From: an uncultured Oscillospiraceae bacterium
GTDB taxonomy: Bacteria > Bacillota > Clostridia > Oscillospirales > Ruminococcaceae
Length of the DNA stretch: 55,686 nt
Direction: 5' to 3'
Assembly: GCA_910587135.1 (NCBI GenBank)
Contig: CAJULF010000011.1
Span: 1 to 55,686 of the forward strand
Below, one piece after another: positions 1-6,925 of this stretch (the stretch's first letter is position 1; each line of letters starts with the position of its first letter). The notes under the pieces were generated by a model. That model worked only from the letters and a program-made list of their open reading frames with translations. It was not told the origin of the DNA and did no database searches. The translations under genes and the position numbers were made by a program.

Positions 1-51
1 TATGACCCTCTGCTTGTAAGGCAGATGCTCTCCCAGCTGAGCTAAACTTCC
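1..51 (-). tRNA. tRNA-Val (UAC), 5' part; 3' end outside window
   Basis: The minus strand reads GGAAGTTTAGCTCAGC, then a D-loop (TGGGAGAGCA) and an anticodon arm CTGCCTTACAAGCAG. The anticodon is TAC, which decodes valine. The expected 3' half (variable loop, T-arm and acceptor strand AACTTCC) lies beyond base 1. A consensus promoter sits about 35 bases upstream, so this is probably the first gene of a tRNA transcript running out of the window. Confidence 0.93.
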
Positions 52-85
52 ACATCTTGCCGTCCTTTATCGGAGCGACTATTAT

Positions 86-114
86 ATTATACACACTTCT
101 CCCGAAATTGTCAA
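86..114 (-). promoter_or_regulatory. Promoter of the tRNA transcript
   Basis: On the minus strand a perfect TTGACA (109-114) and TATAAT (86-91) are separated by 17 bases. Transcription would start near base 79, just ahead of the tRNA-Val gene. Confidence 0.85.
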
Positions 115-161
115 GCGGTTTTTAAAAAAAATTTTAAAATTTTTAAATATTTTGATCTGCC

Positions 162-187
162 TGTCGGAACAATTTCCCGTTCCGACA
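162..187 (-). terminator. Terminator of the DUF4300-like gene
   Basis: TGTCGGAAC and GTTCCGACA form a 9-bp stem just downstream of the lipoprotein stop codon. On the minus strand it is followed by an AT-rich stretch with T runs. Confidence 0.6.
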
Positions 188-202
188 AACATTTCAAATA
201 TG

Positions 203-1198
203 TCATAACAGATTGTCGTTCTTTAAAATAACATACGTACCGACCTGATCATCATATCTTGAGTAATCCAGAGCCATCATATTATACAAGTATTGTTTAA
301 CTCCATCCGCAGAAGAAAATTTTGTCGCCGCATAAGGAGATTCGGGATTGGTTTTTTCAAACAGCAGGTATCCGTTATCCGTTTCAATTAAAGCTGCCGC
401 ATGAGAAACGAATATCATGTCGTCACTTTGTGTCCAGAAAGTAATTAAAGAAAACGCGTTTTCTTTAAAAGATATTCCCAGCTCACTCCATTGTTCCCGT
501 ATAGCCTGAAACATTTCCCGTTCGTTACACTCACCTTCAGCTTGAATAGGATCAAAAAGCGTAAAATAATTCGCTGTCGCGTCCTCACTCCAGTTAATAA
601 GAGGAAAAGGCACATACTCTTTCTGCTCCCCTTCTGCCGCTTCCCGTCCAAAGAGGATATCGCCGTCCGTATACAGCCATGACGTATCGGTGTCCCAACA
701 GTCAAAATTTTCTTTCTCAATTGCTTTTTCAACCGATATATTATCTTGATTTAATTCAAATGCCGCGATACGGCAAAGTATATCATGATAATTCCTGTTA
801 TTGTTTTTGAACCACTCAACAGACATCGGATAGTAGTCCCCATAGTCAACCGCAGTTCCGTCTATTGTGATAAAATCTCCTGCCAAAGAAAAAGAAGGGC
901 ACGCCCTCATACAGTCATTATAATCCGAAACCCAACCCAGCACGGTGTCAACATATTCTTTCCGTATATCGGCTTTTGTCAGAATATCCCGCACTTCACT
1001 GACGGAGGATTCACTGTCTAAATTTGTATATGTCAATTTATCGGAAAATATGACTTTTGAATCTTGGGTATCGACTTTCTCTTCCTCCTTACCGCTCTCT
1101 TGAATTTCTTGCGTTTCCGCAAACGATTCTTCTGTATTCCTGCAGGCAGAACATGACAGCAAAACCAATGATATAAATAAACAGGCAGCCTTTTTCAT
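203..1198 (-). CDS. DUF4300-like lipoprotein
   Basis: This 331-residue protein begins with a basic and hydrophobic signal peptide ending in a lipobox-like LLSCSAC (about residues 13-19), so it is probably a membrane-anchored lipoprotein exposed outside the cell. An acidic, low-complexity linker (about 20-50) precedes the folded part. The segment LTYTNLDSESSVSEVRD followed by a DYN motif resembles DUF4300 lipoproteins, which have no established function; that family match is from memory. A GAGGAC ribosome site lies 8 bases before the ATG. It is read in the same direction as hslO but is separated by a repeat hairpin, so it may be transcribed separately. No catalytic motif is apparent. Confidence 0.75.
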   Translation of the reverse strand: MKKAACLFISLVLLSCSACRNTEESFAETQEIQESGKEEEKVDTQDSKVIFSDKLTYTNLDSESSVSEVRDILTKADIRKEYVDTVLGWVSDYNDCMRACPSFSLAGDFITIDGTAVDYGDYYPMSVEWFKNNNRNYHDILCRIAAFELNQDNISVEKAIEKENFDCWDTDTSWLYTDGDILFGREAAEGEQKEYVPFPLINWSEDATANYFTLFDPIQAEGECNEREMFQAIREQWSELGISFKENAFSLITFWTQSDDMIFVSHAAALIETDNGYLLFEKTNPESPYAATKFSSADGVKQYLYNMMALDYSRYDDQVGTYVILKNDNLL

Positions 1199-1231
1199 TA
1201 CCGTTAGTCCTCGTTACATTTTGTATTTTGC

Positions 1232-1262
1232 GCAACACTGCACAAAGCTTGTGCGGTGTTGC
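1232..1262. repeat. Solo family-D end hairpin
   Basis: GCAACACTGCACAAAG is followed directly by CTTGTGCGGTGTTGC, making a hairpin with about 15 pairs. The arm matches the terminal inverted repeat of the 177-bp element at 22750-22926 almost exactly, but the core of that element is absent. It lies downstream of hslO and may also act as its terminator. Confidence 0.6.
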
Positions 1263-1278
1263 CCCGAATTTTATATTT

Positions 1279-2151
1279 TCAGCAGATCTCCGCCAGTCTT
1301 TTCAGCTCCTCCGCGGAAAAGCGGTATTTTTTATTGCAGAAATGGCAGCACACCTCGGTTTCCTGCTGCTCTTCCGCCAGACGCTCCAGTTCGGCTTTTC
1401 CGAGGGATATCATAACGCGCTCCGTTCGCTCCCGCGAGCAGTCGCAGTAATATTGCGCGTCCCAACTGTCGAGTATCTCTCCGCCCAGTCCCTCCAGTGC
1501 CGAAAGAGCAATTTTTTCGGGGTCAAGCCCTTTCTCCAGCATTTCGGTTATAGAGTCCATATTTTTCAGATTTTTTTCTATGCAGTCCACCGCGCTGTCC
1601 GCAATAGGCGGAACGAGCTGCACCATAAAGCCGCCCGCCACCTTTACCTCTCCCTTGTCAAAGACCGCTCCCAAGGCGCAGACGGTGGGTATCTGCTCGC
1701 TGACGGTATAGTACGCGGTAACGTCCTCCGCGATATTACCCGAAACAAGCGGTATCTGCCCACAGTAAGGCTCTTTAAGCCCCATATCCTTGACCACTGT
1801 CAGAAATCCGTCCCTGCCCACTATCCCCGCCACGTCCTGCCTGCCGTCGGCTCTCGGCGGCAGTTCTGCGTTTGGGTTTCCAGCGCAGCATTTCACGTTT
1901 CCGCGGTAGTCCGAAACCACCGTCAGCGTACCCGCCGCGCCGCCTCCGTTTATCCTCAGCGTAAGGGTATCGCCCTCATATTTCAGCATAGCTCCCATAA
2001 TAGAACCTGCCGTGGTCATACGCCCCAGCGCCGCCGTAACAACGGAGCTTGCATTATGCAGCCGCGCAAGCTCCCTAACCATATCCGTAGAATCCAAAGC
2101 CGAGCAGAGGACGCTGCCGTCTTCCGATAAAGCCCTTACAATTTTACCCAT
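1279..2151 (-). CDS. hslO: 33 kDa redox-regulated chaperone Hsp33
   Basis: Hsp33 is a cytoplasmic holdase chaperone switched on by oxidation, when zinc-bound cysteines form disulfides and the C-terminal domain unfolds. The 290-residue length is typical. The N-terminal fold carries the family pattern RALSEDGSV near the start and PPIADSAVDCIEKNL (about 181-195). The zinc site is seen as C236-x-C238 and C269-x2-C272. The start ATG has GAGGTAGAA just upstream. It lies 43 bases after the methyltransferase and is probably co-transcribed with it and yerC. Confidence 0.95.
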   Translation of the reverse strand: MGKIVRALSEDGSVLCSALDSTDMVRELARLHNASSVVTAALGRMTTAGSIMGAMLKYEGDTLTLRINGGGAAGTLTVVSDYRGNVKCCAGNPNAELPPRADGRQDVAGIVGRDGFLTVVKDMGLKEPYCGQIPLVSGNIAEDVTAYYTVSEQIPTVCALGAVFDKGEVKVAGGFMVQLVPPIADSAVDCIEKNLKNMDSITEMLEKGLDPEKIALSALEGLGGEILDSWDAQYYCDCSRERTERVMISLGKAELERLAEEQQETEVCCHFCNKKYRFSAEELKRLAEIC

Positions 2152-2194
2152 TTCTACCTCATAACCCGCAACTTATCCGTATCGGTTGTAATAT

Positions 2195-2926
2195 TTACGT
2201 TAATTTAGCCATAATCAGCATTTTTTCGCTGTCTTCTCCGGGCTTATTGTACGTGAGATATTCCCATATATTGACAGCAGAGAAACCTGCCTCACGCAGC
2301 ATCTGACAAATTTCGCCATCGGAGAGCGCAATCTCCCGAAAATGCTCCTCGCCTCGTGAATATCGCCCGTCCCGCCCCTCAAAGAACAAGTCCAAATCAA
2401 TGTCTACCCCATTGTCAACGGAACTAAAGCTGTTCTGCCACACGCAGTAAACCCCGTCAACATCGTACACAAACGTGTTGTTGCCAAGAATTTCACGGTG
2501 CTTGTAAATTGTGTTGACGTCAAAAACAAACACTCCTCCGTGATTAAGACTTTCCGCCGCGCTTTTAAAGCAGCTGAAAATCTCCGCACGGCTTTTGAGA
2601 TGATTAACGCTGTCAAGTGTTGATATAACCCCATCAACACGCTCTCCGATTTCGGTTTTCGCCATATTCTGGCATATCCACTGCACCTTGTCGGACTTAT
2701 TCACGGCAATTGACAGCATTTCCACCGAAGCGTCCTGCCCTATCATATCAAAACCCGACCTTGCAAGCCGAATTGTCAGATTTCCAGTACCACAGCCCAT
2801 ATCCAGGATTCGTTTGCCGCTTGTCAGCTCCGACAAAATCTCCGCATAATATTTTGCGATTTTATCATATGGAACATTAAACGTAAGCGAATCGTATACT
2901 TCCGCAAATTCTCCGTAGCCCGCCAT
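2195..2926 (-). CDS. Class I SAM-dependent methyltransferase
   Basis: This 243-residue cytoplasmic protein has the classic SAM-binding motif I ILDMGCGTGNLT (about residues 40-51), an acidic motif II region (IGQDASVEML) and a motif near VISTLDSVNHL. The opening YGEFAEVYDSLTFNVPYDK resembles small-molecule methyltransferases of the Methyltransf_25 type common in Firmicutes. The substrate is unknown. Its ATG overlaps the yerC stop codon (TAATG), implying translational coupling. Confidence 0.88.
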   Translation of the reverse strand: MAGYGEFAEVYDSLTFNVPYDKIAKYYAEILSELTSGKRILDMGCGTGNLTIRLARSGFDMIGQDASVEMLSIAVNKSDKVQWICQNMAKTEIGERVDGVISTLDSVNHLKSRAEIFSCFKSAAESLNHGGVFVFDVNTIYKHREILGNNTFVYDVDGVYCVWQNSFSSVDNGVDIDLDLFFEGRDGRYSRGEEHFREIALSDGEICQMLREAGFSAVNIWEYLTYNKPGEDSEKMLIMAKLT

Positions 2927-3210
2927 TACTTATCCTTCAAGCGGTCGAAAACTATTTCGTAACCGCCCGCCGCCTGATAATTGAGGGTCTTGTTCACGCG
3001 GGATATGGTGGCGGTGGAAGCGCCCGTTTCCTCAACGATCTCGGTGTACACTCTGTTCTCGCGCAGCAGCTTCGCAACCGTCAGCCGCTGGGATATAGCC
3101 TTAAGCTCCTGCGGAGTGCAGATATCCTCCAGAAACGCCACACATTCCTTTTCCGTTTTAAGCGTAAGCAGAGCTTTTGCAAGGTAATCGAGATTTACGT
3201 CCATTTTCAT
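2926..3210 (-). CDS. yerC: TrpR-like YerC/YecD family DNA-binding protein
   Basis: This small cytoplasmic regulator (94 residues from the chosen start) has a TrpR-superfamily helix-turn-helix. The segment TPQELKAISQRL is followed by ETGASTATISRVNKTLNY, the conserved recognition region of the YerC/YecD family. The ATG at 3210 is preferred over an upstream in-frame ATG at 3252 because GGAGGA sits 7 bases before it. A promoter (TTGACT-17-TAAAAT) lies directly upstream, making it the first gene of the yerC-methyltransferase-hslO operon. The target genes are unknown. Confidence 0.88.
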   Translation of the reverse strand: MKMDVNLDYLAKALLTLKTEKECVAFLEDICTPQELKAISQRLTVAKLLRENRVYTEIVEETGASTATISRVNKTLNYQAAGGYEIVFDRLKDK

Positions 3211-3242
3211 ATAAAGTTCCTCCGAAAGGTTTATTTGATTAT

Positions 3243-3271
3243 ATTTTAGCATAATAAAGCCGAGAAGTCAA
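3243..3271 (-). promoter_or_regulatory. Promoter of the yerC operon
   Basis: On the minus strand TTGACT (3266-3271) and TAAAAT (3243-3248) are 17 bases apart, about 35 bases before the yerC start. Confidence 0.65.
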
Positions 3272-3410
3272 GAGCTGTTTGAGATTTTTGCTTGATAAAT
3301 AATAATTTATTCTATCAAGCTGTGTTGTTCTGAGCGGTCTGATTCTTGATTTAAAGGTGGCTCCGGGCTGAGATGCTTTTAAGATATGTTGACCAAAATT
3401 GGAATTATTA

Positions 3411-3600
3411 AAAAGAATTTCCCGCACCGCTGCAAACAACGCTTTGCGTTGTTTGCGCTATCTCGCCATGAAAGCTCCGCCCGCTTTGCGGGCTGCGCGG
3501 AGTTTTGCGCAAATTACGACATAACATTTTAAGCATTTCCTTAACTTTTGCGCAAAACCCTCACGGCGGATTGCGGGAAATTCATGCGTGGGCGCACAGT
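3411..3600 (-). repeat. Family A palindromic repeat (copy A1) with nested C
   Basis: Read on the minus strand this copy starts GCATGAATTTCCCGCAATC and ends GCGGTGCGGGAAATTC, an outer inverted repeat. Inside are two arms, one ending in the AACAACGC/GCGTTGTT hairpin. A 57-bp C palindrome interrupts the first arm. The flanks (TTGGTCAACATATCTTAAAAGCA on the minus strand, in part) match those of the copies near 55.5 kb. The rest of the 3253-3817 gap holds a short AT-rich hairpin (about 3291-3321) and a likely promoter. Confidence 0.75.
3502..3558. repeat. Family C palindrome nested in A1
   Basis: GTTTTGCGCAAA at the left and TTTTGCGCAAAAC at the right are inverted copies flanking a short spacer. 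The same ends occur at 9678-9794 and near 51092-51190. Confidence 0.65.
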
Positions 3601-3721
3601 GAATTCCGGCTTTCAGCGCCTTTGACTTCTTGACTGTTTTGTTGTTCTAAAGAGGTTTGCATACACCCTTTAATCTAAATTATTATTACTCCCGTTTGCG
3701 CCCGCAATTTTTCAAACCAAT

Positions 3722-3751
3722 TTGATAATAATACAACAAACACGATATAAA
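3722..3751 (+). promoter_or_regulatory. Possible promoter of the GH5 cellulase
   Basis: TTGATA (3722-3727) and TATAAA (3746-3751) are 18 bases apart, about 65 bases before the start codon. The match to consensus is moderate. Confidence 0.45.
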
Positions 3752-3817
3752 GTATAGAGTTTAAATGATATCATAATATCAAACAGAACGTATATTTTAA
3801 GAAGGGATGGAAACAAT

Positions 3818-4999
3818 ATGAAAAAAACAGGCTTTTTTGCTTTGCTGACAGTGGCGGCAATAGCGCTTACGGGCTGTGCAAAGGACGCGAACCCCTCCGA
3901 TATTGGGTCCTCGGAAAACGGCGCTCCCGAAGAGATGATCGAAATGACCTCGCAGGAGCTGGTAAGCGCCATGAGGATAGGCTGGAATCTCGGCAACACT
4001 CTGGACGTATGTCAGGCAGACAGGGACGGCGACGGGATAATCAATGAGCACGTCGAAGAGGGCGAGCAGGTAGACGAAACACTTTGGGGAAACCCTTTCG
4101 CGACACAGGAGCTTTTCAGCGCGCTGTGGGAGGACGGCATAAATGCCGTAAGGATACCCGTCACCTGGCGCGATCACATTGACGCCGAGGGCAACATTAA
4201 CGCGGAATGGCTCGACAGAGTCCAGACAGTGGTAGATTATGCCTACGATCTGGGAATGTATGTTATAATCAATATTCATCACGATGGAGGCGGCGATCCT
4301 CAGTTTGGCGCGTGGATATCGAACTCCGTATCGGATTATGACGGAACAATGGCGCGGTACAGAACGCTCTGGACACAGATAGCCCCGCGCTTTGAAAACT
4401 ACGACGAAAGACTGATTTTCGAGTCGCTCAACGAAGTAGGCTTTGACAATTTGTCACAGGACAGCGCCTATGAGCTTCTGAATAAAATAAATCAAGAGTT
4501 TGTAGATCTAATAAGAAGCAGCGGCGGAAATAATCCCTCACGCCATCTGTTGATAGCCGGCTACTGGACAGATATTGAAAGGACCTGCAACAGCGGCTAT
4601 GTAATGCCCAACGACCCCGCAGGAAAGAGCATCATATCCGTTCACTATTACACCCCGTGGCAGTTCTGCACCACAAATATCCAGAACGAATGGGGCACTC
4701 CCGCCGAGGAAAATCAGATGGAAACTCTTATCGGAAAAATGAAATCCACTTTTACCGATAACGGGATACCCGTCATAATCGGCGAGTATGCCGCCAGCGG
4801 AAACGATCATGACAGCGTAATATATTTCTGCGAAAAGCTTGTAAAAATGTGCGACGATTACGGCATAGCCACGTTCCTTTGGGATAACGGCGGGCAGGTC
4901 AACCGCTACACCTACGAGTGGCGGACTCCGACTCTGCTCGAAGCGCTTAAGCGCGCCACAAGCGGCGAGGAATACACCCCCGTAAAGGGAGCTGCTTAA
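3818..4999 (+). CDS. GH5 family cellulase (endoglucanase) lipoprotein
   Basis: Glycoside hydrolase family 5 enzymes cleave beta-1,4-glucans by a retaining mechanism. This 393-residue protein has a signal peptide with lipobox LTGC (Cys20), so it should be anchored to the outside of the membrane. The GH5 fold is seen from MRIGWNLGNTLD (about 52-63) through VRIPVTW, IINIHHDG, FESLNEVG (acid/base E206) and IIGEYA (nucleophile E323). A loop after GNTLD contains DRDGDGIINEH, a calcium-loop-like DxDxDG stretch that is unusual at this place. No carbohydrate-binding module or dockerin follows. An AGAAGGGATGG ribosome site precedes the ATG. Confidence 0.93.
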   Translation: MKKTGFFALLTVAAIALTGCAKDANPSDIGSSENGAPEEMIEMTSQELVSAMRIGWNLGNTLDVCQADRDGDGIINEHVEEGEQVDETLWGNPFATQELFSALWEDGINAVRIPVTWRDHIDAEGNINAEWLDRVQTVVDYAYDLGMYVIINIHHDGGGDPQFGAWISNSVSDYDGTMARYRTLWTQIAPRFENYDERLIFESLNEVGFDNLSQDSAYELLNKINQEFVDLIRSSGGNNPSRHLLIAGYWTDIERTCNSGYVMPNDPAGKSIISVHYYTPWQFCTTNIQNEWGTPAEENQMETLIGKMKSTFTDNGIPVIIGEYAASGNDHDSVIYFCEKLVKMCDDYGIATFLWDNGGQVNRYTYEWRTPTLLEALKRATSGEEYTPVKGAA

Positions 5000-5084
5000 G
5001 CGGCATAAATTTCCGATTATATGGGAGCGGTTTGCGCAAATACTATTTCCGACAAACCAACCCCATACGAAAGGAAAACTATTT

Positions 5085-5252
5085 ATGAAAAAAAGACCCT
5101 CTCTTAAAAAACAGGAAAGAATTGACGCAGTAGTGGAGAAGATGGTTGACGGCGCTCCGCAGGCTCATTTAAAGACCGATCCGCAGGGAATGTACACGGG
5201 TGTAGCGGTTGACCCCTACGAAAAGCCCGTGCAGGACGCGGACGATTTGTAA
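5085..5252 (+). CDS. Small conserved hypothetical protein, 55 residues
   Basis: An ORF begins MKKRPSLKKQERIDAVVEKM and ends DPYEKPVQDADDL. AAAGGAAAA stands before the ATG. The N-terminal half is basic and helical; the C-terminal half (GMYTGVAVDPYEKPVQDADDL in part) resembles a short tail seen in small unannotated Clostridia proteins, as I remember it. It sits 85 bases after the cellulase and could share its transcript. Function is unknown. Codon use and the good ribosome site favour a real gene. Confidence 0.65.
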   Translation: MKKRPSLKKQERIDAVVEKMVDGAPQAHLKTDPQGMYTGVAVDPYEKPVQDADDL

Positions 5253-5278
5253 ACAATCAGCCTTAAAAAACTATAAAC

Positions 5279-5304
5279 GCGCGCTCCATATAAAGGGGCG
5301 CGCA
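5279..5304 (+). terminator. Hairpin after the small ORF
   Basis: GCGCGCTCC and GGGGCGCGC form a GC-rich stem around ATATAAA. The following T tract is weak, so termination strength is uncertain. Confidence 0.5.
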
Positions 5305-5311
5305 TTAGTTT

Positions 5312-5503
5312 GTATATAAAGGTTGACCTAAAGCTAATTATTTTAAAAAATTTCAAAATTTCCGCTAAGCATACTCCGCTTCACTTCGTTCCGCTCCGCA
5401 TGCTTAGCGGAAACCGCGCGCGTTTGCGTTCGCAAACGCACGACTTTTTGAAATTTAATGCGGGGACAGAATTCTCACTTTATCCGCTTTTTCAAGTATA
5501 CCA
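5312..5503 (+). repeat. Family B palindromic repeat (copy B1), truncating a gene
   Basis: Begins TATATAAAGGTTGACCTAAA, then an outer inverted repeat (AAATTTCAAAA ... TTTTTGAAATTT) enclosing two hairpins: CCGCTAAGCAT...ATGCTTAGCGG and GCGTTTGCG/CGCAAACGC. It ends near a CTTTTTC motif. Its right end coincides with the point where the neighbouring SLOG paralogue loses similarity to its intact relative. Confidence 0.82.
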
Positions 5504-5677
5504 TAATACGGTTTCCTCAGCAATCATGCCAAAGCCTAATGCCCCGCCTGCGCCAAAGAATACAACGCCCCGTTCTATCAGGTCTGTTACAGCTGACTTC
5601 AGCCGTCTTTTTAATTCTGCGCAGTCCCTTGGCAGTCTGCGGTGCCCCGAAAAGCAGGCTACTTCTAATTTATTCAT
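5492..5677 (-). pseudogene. Truncated SLOG-family (DUF1273-like) paralogue
   Basis: Starting at the ATG at 5677 (GAGG upstream), the first 58 residues closely match the intact SLOG-like protein at 39868-40341, sharing ACFSGHR, LKSAV and ERGVVFFGAGGALGF. After AEETVL the match stops and three unrelated residues lead to a stop codon inside repeat B1. About 100 residues of the C-terminal half are missing. The simplest reading is that arrival of repeat B1, or a deletion ending at it, destroyed the gene. The Gly-rich nucleotide-binding loop remains but the fold would be incomplete. The stretch from 5711 to 5830 shows no clear feature. Confidence 0.82.
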
Positions 5678-5836
5678 AATCTTAACCTCTTGAACATATT
5701 TTAGATACACTTCAAACGCACCATATACATTATAGCATAAAATAGATGTAAAATAAAGTCATAATGAAACCAAAAAGCTACTAAAGCGCTTACAGCAAGA
5801 TTTCAGCCTTACCGCAATATATACAATACAAAAATC

Positions 5837-5867
5837 TCCCCGAGCAATCCTCGGGGATCACTTTTTT
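5837..5867 (+). terminator. Intrinsic terminator-like hairpin upstream of the VanY gene
   Basis: TCCCCGAG and CTCGGGGA form an 8-bp stem followed by CACTTTTTTAAG. It has no obvious upstream plus-strand gene, yet nearly copies the hairpin after the VanY gene at 6892-6917. Confidence 0.65.
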
Positions 5868-5968
5868 AAGAAAAACGCAACCTTTCGACAATAAATACTG
5901 TCTTATTTATTGAAAGGGGAAACGGCGCGGACAAAACAAAATCCAATCCCGCGCCCGACTGTAATAAC

Positions 5969-6886
5969 ATGAAAAAAATCATAGTACTAATTCTTGCAAA
6001 TCTTCTTATGACGCTTACCGCCTGCAAATCAGACGGGACACACGAAGCGTCCCCGCGAGAAGCGAGAAGCGCGGAGCAAATCGTAGCACACAACGCGACC
6101 ATAGGGGAAAACGAAACACTTATCGTTGAAGCAAACGGAACTCTTGAAATCTCGGAGGGCGCGACACTCACCGTAAAAGGCATTTTGAAATGCGCGGAGG
6201 GCGGCAGCATAAAAGTGCTCGGAGATATTGTGATTGAGGGCAGTATGGAGCTTGGCGGAACTCTGACCATAGAGGAAACGGGGACGATAAGCGGCGGGAC
6301 TTTGACGGTTTTGAACAGCTTTGATGATATCGACTGCATGGGAAGCGTTACGTCCGAAATTATCCCGCCCGAGCCGATAACCGAAAACGGAGTTACCACC
6401 GTAGGTGGAATACTTCTTGTAAACAAAGTATACTCGCTGCCCGAGGATTACGGCGGAGAGCTTGACAGCGGCGCGTATGGCGCATGGGTAAGAATGAAAG
6501 AGGAAACGGGTTATGATTTTACACTGCTGTCGGGCTACCGCTCTTACCAAAGGCAGCAGGAGCTTTTCGATTACTGGGTGGAGCAAGACGGATACGAGGC
6601 GGCATTGATGGAATCCGCACTTCCCGGGAGAAGTGAGCATCAGAGCGGTCTTGCCATGGACGTTGGAAAACTGGAGTATGAATATGCCCATACCGACGAG
6701 GGAATATGGCTGGCGGAAAACTGCCACAAATACGGCTTTATAATCCGCTATCCCGAAGATAAGACCGAAATTACAGGCTACATATACGAACCGTGGCATA
6801 TCAGATATCTTGGAGAAAGCACCGCGAAACTTGTGCACGACAGCGGGCTTACATTAGAAGAATTTCTGAAAGTTGACAAACAATAA
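5969..6886 (+). CDS. VanY-type D-Ala-D-Ala carboxypeptidase-like lipoprotein (peptidase M15B)
   Basis: M15B enzymes are zinc peptidases that trim D-alanine from peptidoglycan stem peptides outside the membrane. This 305-residue protein has a signal peptide with a TLTAC lipobox (Cys19). Residues about 40-125 are short repeated strands rich in G, T, I and L (GTLEISEGATLTV and similar), suggesting a small beta-solenoid. The peptidase domain follows, with LLSGYRSYQRQ, the zinc motif SEHQSGLAMDV and EPWHIRYLG, the usual His/Asp/His set. No strong ribosome site precedes the ATG. It converges on jag across a shared terminator. Confidence 0.88.
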   Translation: MKKIIVLILANLLMTLTACKSDGTHEASPREARSAEQIVAHNATIGENETLIVEANGTLEISEGATLTVKGILKCAEGGSIKVLGDIVIEGSMELGGTLTIEETGTISGGTLTVLNSFDDIDCMGSVTSEIIPPEPITENGVTTVGGILLVNKVYSLPEDYGGELDSGAYGAWVRMKEETGYDFTLLSGYRSYQRQQELFDYWVEQDGYEAALMESALPGRSEHQSGLAMDVGKLEYEYAHTDEGIWLAENCHKYGFIIRYPEDKTEITGYIYEPWHIRYLGESTAKLVHDSGLTLEEFLKVDKQ

Positions 6887-6891
6887 AAAAT

Positions 6892-6925
6892 CTCCCCGAG
6901 AACCAACTCTCGGGGAGTATTTTAT
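6892..6925 (+). terminator. Bidirectional terminator between the VanY gene and jag
   Basis: CTCCCCGAG and CTCGGGGAG form a 9-bp stem with AT-rich tails on both sides: TATTTTATC on the plus strand and GATTTTTTATTG on the minus strand. Confidence 0.8.

Noticed and set aside
1228..2130. 300-codon plus-strand frame opposite hslO
   Set aside because: Shadow of Hsp33; its sequence is rich in R, H, P and S as expected from antisense of a GC-rich gene.
3239..3439. 66-codon minus-strand ORF before yerC
   Set aside because: It overlaps the yerC promoter and a repeat, and lacks a ribosome site.
3995..4060. Dockerin in the GH5 cellulase
   Set aside because: Only one DxDxDG loop is present, it lies inside the catalytic domain, and dockerins need two such loops at a domain end.
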